64,000 nucleotides of DNA from Ignavibacteria bacterium. Its GTDB lineage: Bacteria > Bacteroidota > Ignavibacteria > Ch128b. Positions 17,879 to 25,936 of the stretch are shown one piece after another. The notes beneath the pieces were generated by a model. It had not been told where the DNA came from and ran no database searches. It saw only the letters and a program-made list of their open reading frames with translations. Both the position numbers and the translations under genes were made by a program. Location of the stretch: assembly GCA_013177855.1 (NCBI GenBank), contig JABLYA010000001.1, positions 543,231 to 607,230 on the forward strand, in the 5' to 3' direction. Within the stretch, counting starts at the first letter, position 1, and each line of letters opens with the position of its first letter.

Positions 17879-18775
17879 ATGAAAATTGCTGTTATAGGTC
17901 ATCCCTGCATTGACCTTATTCATCGAGGTGAAAACATAACTAAATCTTATGGCGGAGTTATATACAGTTTGATTGGTCTATTAGTAGTTGTAAATGATAC
18001 AGATGAGATATATCCTGTATTCCGAATAAACGAAGATGAATTCACAAGTTATTTTCAATTTCTGAATGTATATCCTCAACTTAAATTTGATTTAATCGAA
18101 AAATCTAATTCCCCGATGAATCTTGTTCACTTATTTTTTGAAGGTGAAAATTTAAATTTTGAATGTTATCAATCAACGGCTCCAAAGATTCAAATCAAAA
18201 ACTTGATTGAGAAAATTCCGACTGATACAAATTTTTTAATCAATATGATTAGCGGATTTGAAATCGATCTTGAGGATTTAAATTTTATTCGAAAAAACTT
18301 TTCTGGAAAGATTTATTTTGATTTCCATACATTAACACGTGGAATGAATGAAGAAGGCAAAAGAGTTTATCGCCCATTGAGTAATTGGAGAGAATGGGCA
18401 AAACTTTGTGATGTAATTCAAATGAATGAGATGGAGCGAGAAAATCTCACAGAAGAAAAATTTTCCGAGTTTGAATTTGCTCTGGAAGCATTAAATGCTG
18501 GAACAAAAATCATAAACATCACAAAAGGTTCGAAGGGAGCTATAACTTATTTCGAAGAAAATGGTGAAATCAAAAATATTACCGTTGAACCGGCTAAAAA
18601 TTTAATTTTTAAGAGCAATGTTGGTTGCGGCGATATATTTGGTGCAGTATTCGCTTATAATTATTTTCGCAACGAAAAAATTGAAACTTGCTTAAAAAAG
18701 GCAGTTGAAATTTCTTCTAAAAGAATTGAAATAGAAAAAATTGAAAACATAATTGAATATCTTCATTCTAAATAA
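17879..18775 (+). CDS. PfkB/ribokinase-family carbohydrate kinase
   Basis: A 298-residue ribokinase-fold protein. The N-terminal strand (VIGHPCIDLI) and the glycine turn SYGGVIYSLIGL are in the expected substrate-lid positions. The C-terminal signature reads NVGCGDIFGAVFAYNYF, where PfkB proteins normally have GAGD; the catalytic Asp is kept but Ala is replaced by Cys. KGSKGA at ~212 is the ATP-site lysine/glycine loop. The gene starts one base after the heparinase-like stop. It likely phosphorylates a sugar used by the operon; which sugar cannot be said. Confidence 0.85.
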   Translation: MKIAVIGHPCIDLIHRGENITKSYGGVIYSLIGLLVVVNDTDEIYPVFRINEDEFTSYFQFLNVYPQLKFDLIEKSNSPMNLVHLFFEGENLNFECYQSTAPKIQIKNLIEKIPTDTNFLINMISGFEIDLEDLNFIRKNFSGKIYFDFHTLTRGMNEEGKRVYRPLSNWREWAKLCDVIQMNEMERENLTEEKFSEFEFALEALNAGTKIINITKGSKGAITYFEENGEIKNITVEPAKNLIFKSNVGCGDIFGAVFAYNYFRNEKIETCLKKAVEISSKRIEIEKIENIIEYLHSK

Positions 18776-18789
18776 ATTTTTGAATTGCA

Positions 18790-19698
18790 ATGAGTTTAAT
18801 AAAAACAAGAATTTTAATCGTAGGATGCAATGGCTTGCTGGGACAGGCACTTGTAAATTACTATTCAAAGAGAAATGATGTCGAATTACATTTAGCTTCA
18901 GTTGAAGAACAATTTGTAGGAGATAATCTCTTCACTTACTCTCAAATCGATATTTCAAAACGAGCTGAAGTAAAAAAACTTTTCTTAGATTTTTTCCCTG
19001 ATATTGTTATAAATGCCGCAGCTTATACCGATGTGGATGGCTGCGAAATAAATCGTGAACTCGCATGGAATGTTAATGTCAATGGTGTCAAACATTTAGT
19101 TGAAGGTTGTCGAATCGTTGATGCAAAACTTGTTCATCTCTCAACTGATTTTATATTTGATGGACAAAATGGACCATACCATGAGGATGATCGACCAAAT
19201 CCAATCTCATATTATGGAAGAACAAAATTTGCAAGCGAGAATGAAATCAAAATCGGTGGAATTAATTATTTAATAATCAGAACCAATGTTTTATATGGAG
19301 TTCAGAAAGGCGTTAAAAAAGATTTTATTGAATGGGTTGTCGAAAATTTATCTCAGAGTAAACAAATTAATGTTGTAACTGACCAATGGAACAACCCAAC
19401 TTATGTCGAAGATCTTGTAAATGGAATTACTTTAGCAATTGATAAAATGAAAAATGGTATCTATAACATTGGCGGATTGGAATATTTAAGTCGATACGAT
19501 TTTGCCATTAAAATAGCCGAGATTTTTAACCTCGATAAAAATTTAATTAATCCGACAACAACTGATAAACTTAACCAGAAAGCGAAACGACCTTTAAGAG
19601 GTGGATTGATTATTTTGAAAGCTCAGGCTGAACTTGGGTATAAACCTCACACAATTGAAGAAAATCTCCTCGATATAAAGTCAAAACTGGGAATGTAA
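18790..19698 (+). CDS. RmlD-like NAD(P)-dependent sugar reductase (dTDP-4-dehydrorhamnose reductase family)
   Basis: A 302-residue extended SDR. VGCNGLLGQALV near the start is the dinucleotide-binding glycine loop (GxxGxxG), DIVINAAAYTDVDGCE is the typical RmlD second motif, and YGRTKFASE gives the catalytic YxxxK. PTYVEDLVNGI and YNIGG near the C-terminus also match RmlD-like enzymes. The RmlA, RmlB and RmlC partners are not in the window, so the product may not be dTDP-rhamnose; related enzymes reduce other 4-keto sugars. It is spaced 14 bases from the kinase gene and two bases before the HAD gene. Confidence 0.85.
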   Translation: MSLIKTRILIVGCNGLLGQALVNYYSKRNDVELHLASVEEQFVGDNLFTYSQIDISKRAEVKKLFLDFFPDIVINAAAYTDVDGCEINRELAWNVNVNGVKHLVEGCRIVDAKLVHLSTDFIFDGQNGPYHEDDRPNPISYYGRTKFASENEIKIGGINYLIIRTNVLYGVQKGVKKDFIEWVVENLSQSKQINVVTDQWNNPTYVEDLVNGITLAIDKMKNGIYNIGGLEYLSRYDFAIKIAEIFNLDKNLINPTTTDKLNQKAKRPLRGGLIILKAQAELGYKPHTIEENLLDIKSKLGM

Positions 19699-19700
19699 AA

Positions 19701-20483
19701 TTGCACGAAATTTTACAACGTTTTAATGGTTTTATTTTTGACTTGGACGGAACAATTTATCGCGAAACTAAACTAATTGATGGAGCAAAAGAAGTTTTTC
19801 AAAAATTAAATGCTTTAAAGAAAAAATATGTCTTCGTGTCCAATCGAACTACCTCCACAAAAACTCAATACAAAGAAAAATTAAACTCATTTGGAATTGA
19901 TTGTGATGAAGATCAAATCATTACTTCCGCAGAAGTCACTAAAAATTATTTAATGAAAAATCATAAGGACGAAAATGTCTTCGTTATTGGTGAACCAATT
20001 TTTATTGACTACTTGAAAAGTTCTGGAATTAAAATAGCAAATCATAAGATTGATATTGTTCTCATCACATTGGATCGGACATTATCATTTGATAAAATCT
20101 ACCAGGCTCAGAAAGCGCTTCAAAGCGGAGCAAGATTCTTTGCAGCCAATGCCGATTTAACCTGTCCAATTGAAGACGATGAAATTTTAGATGCGGGCTA
20201 TACAATTACAGCTCTTGAAAATCTAACAGGTAAAAAATTAGAAATTAATTTTGGTAAACCCTCAAAATTTATAATAAAGGAAGTGTTGAAAAGAATTTCA
20301 CTTCTAAAACAAGAATGTATTTTGATTGGCGATCGGCTTGAGACAGATATATTGATGGCGAAACAAAATCAAATATCATCAGCACTCGTATTGAGTGGAG
20401 TAACCAAAAAAGAGCAGCTTTCAATTAGCCCCATCAATCCAGATTATATCTTAAATTCTATCGCTGACTTAATTAAAGAGTAG
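19701..20483 (+). CDS. HAD-superfamily phosphatase, subfamily IIA (NagD-like)
   Basis: A 260-residue protein with the four HAD motifs in order: FDLDGTIYRE (nucleophile Asp), VSNRTTS (motif II), KPSKFIIKEV (motif III Lys) and IGDRLETDI (motif IV acids). The large cap inserted between motifs II and III marks subfamily IIA, which dephosphorylates small phosphates such as nucleotides, p-nitrophenylphosphate-like or sugar phosphates. The start is TTG at 19701, three bases after the reductase stop. As last gene of the polysaccharide operon it probably acts on a sugar phosphate. It converges with nth; no clear terminator hairpin was found in the 65 bases between. Confidence 0.88.
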   Translation: MHEILQRFNGFIFDLDGTIYRETKLIDGAKEVFQKLNALKKKYVFVSNRTTSTKTQYKEKLNSFGIDCDEDQIITSAEVTKNYLMKNHKDENVFVIGEPIFIDYLKSSGIKIANHKIDIVLITLDRTLSFDKIYQAQKALQSGARFFAANADLTCPIEDDEILDAGYTITALENLTGKKLEINFGKPSKFIIKEVLKRISLLKQECILIGDRLETDILMAKQNQISSALVLSGVTKKEQLSISPINPDYILNSIADLIKE

Positions 20484-20548
20484 GATAAATTCTTAAATAA
20501 AAAATCCTTCTTAGAACTTTTTCCAATGAATTAAAGATTCTCCAATAA

Positions 20549-21307
20549 TCAAATTGAATCTAAAAGCAAAAAATCCTTTTTAACATTATTCCTTGCAGTA
20601 GTTTTCTCAACCTTCAAATTTTTATTCCCATATTGACAGATTTTTTCTAATGGGCATTCAAAACATTTTGGTGTCTGACTTAAACAAATATTTCTACCAA
20701 GCTTTATTAAGTTGGTATGGAATTCGTGTGCGATATTTGGTGGTAAATGTTTGTGAAGTTCAAAAAAAGTCTTATCTCTATCCTTAGTAGTTACCACTCC
20801 AATTCTATTCAGTATTCGATGAACATGCGTATCTACAGGGCAAACATTTTTGTGCAAACCAAATAGCAAAACACACGATGCAGTTTTTAATCCAACACCA
20901 TCAAATGATGTCAGGTAATTAATTGCATCGTCAATTGTGAATTCATTTAAGAAATTTAAGTTTAGCTTTCCTCTTTCCGCTTTTAACTCTTTAATAAAAT
21001 TTTTAATTGCCTTTGCTTTTTGTTTGCCTAATCCAGCGACTTTTATCTCCTTTTCAATTGATCTAAGATCAGCTTCAAGAATTTTTTGGTAATCAGGAAA
21101 CTTTCTTTTCAGTCGGAGGAAAGCTTGATGGGAATTTACATCGTTTGTATTCTGAGATAGAATTGTGGCTATTAAAATATCGAGCGGATCTGATTTAAGA
21201 TTTCTTTTTGGTTTACCAAATTTTTCAAGAAGGAGCTCATTAACTTTTAAAATAAAATTGGCGGTCGAATCCAAATTTTCAATTTTTGAATTGACCGCCT
21301 TTTTCAT
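20549..21307 (-). CDS. nth: Endonuclease III (DNA glycosylase/AP lyase)
   Basis: A 252-residue base-excision repair enzyme. FDGVGLKTAS is the helix-hairpin-helix with catalytic Lys141, VDTHVHRILNRIG holds catalytic Asp159, and Cys208, Cys215, Cys218 and Cys224 give the C-x6-C-x2-C-x5-C iron-sulphur loop. It removes oxidised pyrimidines and nicks the abasic site. The gene starts two bases after the PorV-like gene ends and seems to be the last gene of the TonB-receptor operon, an odd partnership probably without functional meaning. It is slightly longer than E. coli Nth at both ends. Confidence 0.95.
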   Translation of the reverse strand: MKKAVNSKIENLDSTANFILKVNELLLEKFGKPKRNLKSDPLDILIATILSQNTNDVNSHQAFLRLKRKFPDYQKILEADLRSIEKEIKVAGLGKQKAKAIKNFIKELKAERGKLNLNFLNEFTIDDAINYLTSFDGVGLKTASCVLLFGLHKNVCPVDTHVHRILNRIGVVTTKDRDKTFFELHKHLPPNIAHEFHTNLIKLGRNICLSQTPKCFECPLEKICQYGNKNLKVEKTTARNNVKKDFLLLDSI

Positions 21308-21309
21308 AA

Positions 21310-22341
21310 TTAAAACTTAACTACTACATCCATAAATTGAACATTCTTCAACCTGCCATAATCGGCAAATCCATAATTCAATGAAATAAGGATATCATTC
21401 ATAATAGGATAATTAAGACCAAAGCCAAATGTGTAGCTCTGTTCACTATCTCTCAAGAATAATGATTTATATCCTGTTCTTGCATAAAAAGTATTGTTGA
21501 AATTAAATTCAAGTCCGAGATTTAAATACTCAGTATTATCATTCGGATGAACTGCATCAACAGAAGTTGTTAAAGTAAGTAACTGAGACTTAATGACTTC
21601 CATAGCAAGCCCAACTCTAAACGAAAGCGGAATATCATAGTAAGCCAGGCGATATTCAGCAGGAATATTGTTTGGTCCTGAATTTGGATCATTGTTTGGG
21701 TCAATATTGAAATAAGTATTTCGTCCTTCGAGCTTCATTTTGGTTCCAAAGTTGGAAATACTTGCTCCAATTCTCAATCCATTGAAAGGTGTTGTATACA
21801 TTGTACCTGCATCCAAAGCCATTGAGCTTGCTGACATATCCCAGACACGATCTCTGATATATTTGAAATTAAATCCAATAGAAAAATTATCAGTAAGATT
21901 TCTTGCATAAGAAAGACCAAGAGCAAGAGAACTTGCATCCCAGTATCGTCCATCACCTTCAGGATTATCAAAGGTTCGTACTTTTTCTTCTGGTACAGAA
22001 AAAGAAGTTAAACTCAGTGCAATACTTCCAATATCACCAAGATTAATCGCAAGTGCTGCAAAATCAAAAGACATATCAGCTAACCAGTTTGCATGATTAA
22101 ATGCTGCTGCACCAGTCCCGGTAATTCGAGAAATACCAGCTGGATTGTAATAGATAGAATAGATATCATTTTCCATTGCAGCAAAAGCACCTGCCATTCC
22201 AATAGCTCGAGCACCTGTATTTATTTTCAAGAAAGTTGCTGCAGTTGTTCCAACTTTCGAAGTGCTTCGTTCAAGCTGAGCAAAAGTTGAAGATGCCAGA
22301 AAGCTTATAATTATAACCGTAAAAATTATTTTTGTTTTCAT
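21310..22341 (-). CDS. PorV/PorQ family outer-membrane protein
   Basis: About 343 residues with a signal peptide ending SSTFAQ. The mature start has TAATFLKINTGARAIGMAGA and YYNPAGI, the hallmark of the PorV/PorQ (UPF0164) FadL-like barrels. The rest is repeated amphipathic strands and the chain ends on aromatic FMDVVVKF. PorV proper shuttles T9SS cargo to the attachment complex; many paralogues sit beside single T9SS cargoes. The ATG at 22341 follows GGAG and is preferred to the TTG two codons earlier. It lies directly after a T9SS-type surface protein gene, so a cargo-specific role is plausible. Confidence 0.9.
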   Translation of the reverse strand: MKTKIIFTVIIISFLASSTFAQLERSTSKVGTTAATFLKINTGARAIGMAGAFAAMENDIYSIYYNPAGISRITGTGAAAFNHANWLADMSFDFAALAINLGDIGSIALSLTSFSVPEEKVRTFDNPEGDGRYWDASSLALGLSYARNLTDNFSIGFNFKYIRDRVWDMSASSMALDAGTMYTTPFNGLRIGASISNFGTKMKLEGRNTYFNIDPNNDPNSGPNNIPAEYRLAYYDIPLSFRVGLAMEVIKSQLLTLTTSVDAVHPNDNTEYLNLGLEFNFNNTFYARTGYKSLFLRDSEQSYTFGFGLNYPIMNDILISLNYGFADYGRLKNVQFMDVVVKF

Positions 22342-22358
22342 TTTCAAACTCCATTAAT

Positions 22359-25300
22359 TTATTTAATTACGGCAAATCGACCGATCTTTTCACCAATTCC
22401 TGGTGCATCAACATGATAGATATAAACACCGTAAGCAATTCTTTGACCTTCATAACTTAATAAATCCCAATTAACGATACTTCCATCATCATTTTTGTGA
22501 AGAGTTTGAACCAACTCACCAGCAATTGTGTAAATTCTTATTGTACACTCCTTCGGAAGATTTCTAAATTGAAGAACTTTCTCACCTCTTCTGTTTGGTT
22601 GTCTTGCAGGCTGCTCTGCATCTGAATAAGCGACATATGGATTCGGGACTACATAAATATTCTCGAGCTGAGTCTTTGCTAACTGATTGTCATATTTTTC
22701 ACCGATTGTCTTGAATTTATAAAGCTCACCTGTTTTAAATGGTTTGGTTGTTCTTAAGAAATAAACATCACCTTGTGGAGGTATAAAATTACCAGAAGGT
22801 AAGGAGAAAGTTATCTGATAAGATGTTCTTGATCTTTCTCTTACTCTTGGGAAGAATATAATATCTTCACCTGGATCCCATCTTCCATTTCCACGAGTTG
22901 CAGGTACACCTTCGAAAATTAAATAATCCGCTTTTCTTCCATACATTGTGTCAGCAGTTTCTATTGTTATTCTAAATGGACACACAATTAATTGATTTGA
23001 TTGATTTCTTACAGTATCTCCTGGATTTGCATATTTACCATTTGCCAATGTATCGAAGTTTGTAAATTCAATTCTAAAATCAAGGTCGGTTGGTAGATGA
23101 GGATTGGCCGGTGAAGCTGTTCTTGGAACCCAGAGAATTGTATCTTTCAAATTAGTAGTTTTGCCTGGCATCCAACCGGAATTTTTGTAATCTATTCCGA
23201 GAGTGTCATTGTAAATAAATAACCTCATCCCATCGAAAGAAGGATTAGCATCTTCTCCTTTGATATAATTACTTTGATAGACTGGATAATATTTATAAGT
23301 CACATAATAAACATTCCCTGCAGGAAGATCATTCGGATTTGCACCTTTGATTTTACCAGTTGTTGGACTAACAATATACTTGTTCGATGGAATGATATTC
23401 CCAGCTTCGTCTTTAACAACTACACTGCTTAAAATTATATTCTGATTGGAAAGATTGACTAAAACAGTGTCTTTGGAAATAATTTTATCTGTGACTCCAG
23501 TTTCATTTATTAAATTAAATTTATCTACTGCGGTAAATTCTAAGGTGTATTCATTATTATCTTTTACCTGTTTGCTATCATAAGTCTTCACATAAATTTT
23601 ACCAGTTGCAATTCCATTTAAATGTTCAACCATCAGATTATTGTTCAAATCGGTTAAAGTACCTTTTGCTCTTGGCTGTGGAGTTACCATAACAGTATTA
23701 ACATCAAACTTCAACTCACCAGTTATTGGATCCTGAGAAATTACCATTGGAGATTCCGACGGTGGGAGTTCTTTACCTTGAGCTAATGAGCCTCCATCAT
23801 AAGAGACAACAGCGTAATAATATGTAATTCCATTTTTAACAGTTGAGTCAACATACTCATGGACTAATCCAGTATTGTTCCCAATCCAGTATTTGACTCC
23901 CCTGCCAAGATATTCAACTGGATGGAATCCTTTTAATGAATCAATCAAATCAAATTGAGCATACTTCCCGGTATTTGGATCAAAAAGTGGAACTCCAATA
24001 AACGGAACACCATTTCCATCTGTAATTTTGAAAACATCATTGAACTTTGGATCCTGACTTCTGTAAATTTTATAACCTTGAAAATCTTTCAATCCAGTTA
24101 AAGGATCAACTGATTGTTCAGCTCTTGTATCCCAGTAAAGAGTAACCCTGCCATCACCAGCTACTGCCGTAACAATTGGTTTTGCTGGTGGTTGAGCAAA
24201 GCGATAATCTGCTTCAAGAATTCTCGTTGATATTTCAGCATTCAATACTAAATCATTCAAATTCTCGCCAAACAAAATGCACATCGAAAATCTTTGAGTT
24301 TCACCAGGCTCGAGTTTAAAAGGACCTGTTCCAAAATTAAAAACATTGTCACCTGGTTCGTTCAATAATTCTTGATTTGGATCAATTGTTTCGCTTGATA
24401 GCCATTCCCACATTAACTCATCATTCATTGGTACATTTGGAAGAGAATTTGTGTAAACAGCTGCGTGAAAACTTGTTAATCCTAATTGATCTGATTCAGA
24501 AATATCTCTTAAACCAAAGTTCGGTTCAGAACCTGCCCATTTGTAACCTGGTAATCTAACTTCAGATATTGGTTCACCAACATCATATTTTCCATTTTCA
24601 TTAACATCAACATACCAGGCTTGTGTTGGTTTTCCATCGCCCTCGCCATAATCCGGTCCAGGATAATTTGGTGAATCGGGACCAATACCATCAATTCCTA
24701 TGTCGTGAATTGCAGGGTCCCAGTCACCATCTTCATCACCAGACCAACGTGGCTTTGGTGCACCATAAACTTCAGTATATTTTGCAACATTAGAAATTCC
24801 ATAAGTTAAAGGATATTGAACCCCATCGATATAGAAACCAGCATCATTGAATGGGCTTTCGTCTGTTATTCCGTCATCATCGTTATCAAATAAATCAGTG
24901 TGTTTACTTGGGCTTTCGAGGAATTTCCAACCGAAGTAACCGCACCATTTTCCACCATCACCTTTCATATCATCATCCCAGGCATAGACCATACTTCTTG
25001 CTCTTTGTGGATAAGGATCGGCAAGTGGTCCTAAAGGTGGAATAAAGAAAGCTCTATCATCTGAGTAATTGCTCGGACCACCAACGTGTGGATCTCCGTG
25101 CATTCCAAAGTAAACTCTCGGTAAAGTTTTGGGACTTGCATTGGTCGTTTGGTAAACTAAAAATACAATATCTTCAGCAAGCGGGTTATTAAATTGTAAA
25201 ACACGAACTTCCATATCAAGTCCGAGTCCTCGTTTCGAAGAATCATCTGGGAAAGGATAATATGGGAATTCAGCATTTGTATAATCATCAATTACGAAAT

Positions 25301-25916
25301 AAACTTCTTCATCGGGTGCTGTTGCTTGATCTCCAAGAAAAGCAGGCCACAAATATTTTCCTGCACCAGCATTATACCAGCTTTCTGGCCAGCTGTCAGG
25401 TTTGCCATCACCATTTAAATCTGGTGCATTTAATCTTGCAATTTCATTCTGATTTGGATCAACATAACCATCTTTTGGCAGCCAACCCCATTTTATTCTT
25501 CCTGAGGGATCATAATCTCCTTGAAATGTTCTAATAAATGAGTCGTCAACAATGTGAAGCGTATCTCCGTTGCCATTTACAACTTCTGCGGCTGCAAGTG
25601 GACCGAATTCAAAACCATATCCTAAACCATTCCATACGAGATCTGCAATATTACCTAAATAATTTGGAGCGCAAATTGAACCGTAATTAAATAAAACTGT
25701 TTTTACTTTATTACCCTGAATTATGCTCTCTTTAATCAGATTAGGATTACCGAGTGATTTTGAAAGTCTTTCTCCAGGTTTCCCAAAAATTTGAAGTGCC
25801 TGCTGTTCTGTTAATTCTTTAAGAATATAGTTACCATATTGATCTTTTTTTTGAGCATAAATGTTTGAGATTACAATTAATGCTAGAACAACTGATATAA
25901 AAATTTTTCTTTTCAT
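22359..25916 (-). CDS. Large surface protein with fibronectin-III-like domain and T9SS-type C-terminal domain
   Basis: About 1185 residues. A signal peptide (MKRKIFISVVLALIVISNIYAQ) follows the ATG at 25916, which has GAGGAG seven bases upstream; the longer TTG reading is less likely. The N-terminal half is rich in D/N/G calcium-type loops (DNDDDGITDE, DENGKYDVGE). A fibronectin-III-like stretch at ~595 contains RVTLYWDTRAE and FQGYKIYRS. The last 90 residues (VVPNPYV, IRIYTIAGELV, YGVYIYHVD, GRFAVIK) are a Por-secretion C-terminal domain. It lies between a TonB receptor and a PorV-like gene, an arrangement common for Ignavibacteria surface systems. Function unknown. Confidence 0.85.
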   Translation of the reverse strand: MKRKIFISVVLALIVISNIYAQKKDQYGNYILKELTEQQALQIFGKPGERLSKSLGNPNLIKESIIQGNKVKTVLFNYGSICAPNYLGNIADLVWNGLGYGFEFGPLAAAEVVNGNGDTLHIVDDSFIRTFQGDYDPSGRIKWGWLPKDGYVDPNQNEIARLNAPDLNGDGKPDSWPESWYNAGAGKYLWPAFLGDQATAPDEEVYFVIDDYTNAEFPYYPFPDDSSKRGLGLDMEVRVLQFNNPLAEDIVFLVYQTTNASPKTLPRVYFGMHGDPHVGGPSNYSDDRAFFIPPLGPLADPYPQRARSMVYAWDDDMKGDGGKWCGYFGWKFLESPSKHTDLFDNDDDGITDESPFNDAGFYIDGVQYPLTYGISNVAKYTEVYGAPKPRWSGDEDGDWDPAIHDIGIDGIGPDSPNYPGPDYGEGDGKPTQAWYVDVNENGKYDVGEPISEVRLPGYKWAGSEPNFGLRDISESDQLGLTSFHAAVYTNSLPNVPMNDELMWEWLSSETIDPNQELLNEPGDNVFNFGTGPFKLEPGETQRFSMCILFGENLNDLVLNAEISTRILEADYRFAQPPAKPIVTAVAGDGRVTLYWDTRAEQSVDPLTGLKDFQGYKIYRSQDPKFNDVFKITDGNGVPFIGVPLFDPNTGKYAQFDLIDSLKGFHPVEYLGRGVKYWIGNNTGLVHEYVDSTVKNGITYYYAVVSYDGGSLAQGKELPPSESPMVISQDPITGELKFDVNTVMVTPQPRAKGTLTDLNNNLMVEHLNGIATGKIYVKTYDSKQVKDNNEYTLEFTAVDKFNLINETGVTDKIISKDTVLVNLSNQNIILSSVVVKDEAGNIIPSNKYIVSPTTGKIKGANPNDLPAGNVYYVTYKYYPVYQSNYIKGEDANPSFDGMRLFIYNDTLGIDYKNSGWMPGKTTNLKDTILWVPRTASPANPHLPTDLDFRIEFTNFDTLANGKYANPGDTVRNQSNQLIVCPFRITIETADTMYGRKADYLIFEGVPATRGNGRWDPGEDIIFFPRVRERSRTSYQITFSLPSGNFIPPQGDVYFLRTTKPFKTGELYKFKTIGEKYDNQLAKTQLENIYVVPNPYVAYSDAEQPARQPNRRGEKVLQFRNLPKECTIRIYTIAGELVQTLHKNDDGSIVNWDLLSYEGQRIAYGVYIYHVDAPGIGEKIGRFAVIK

Positions 25917-25936
25917 CTTTTTTCTCCTCAAGAGGT

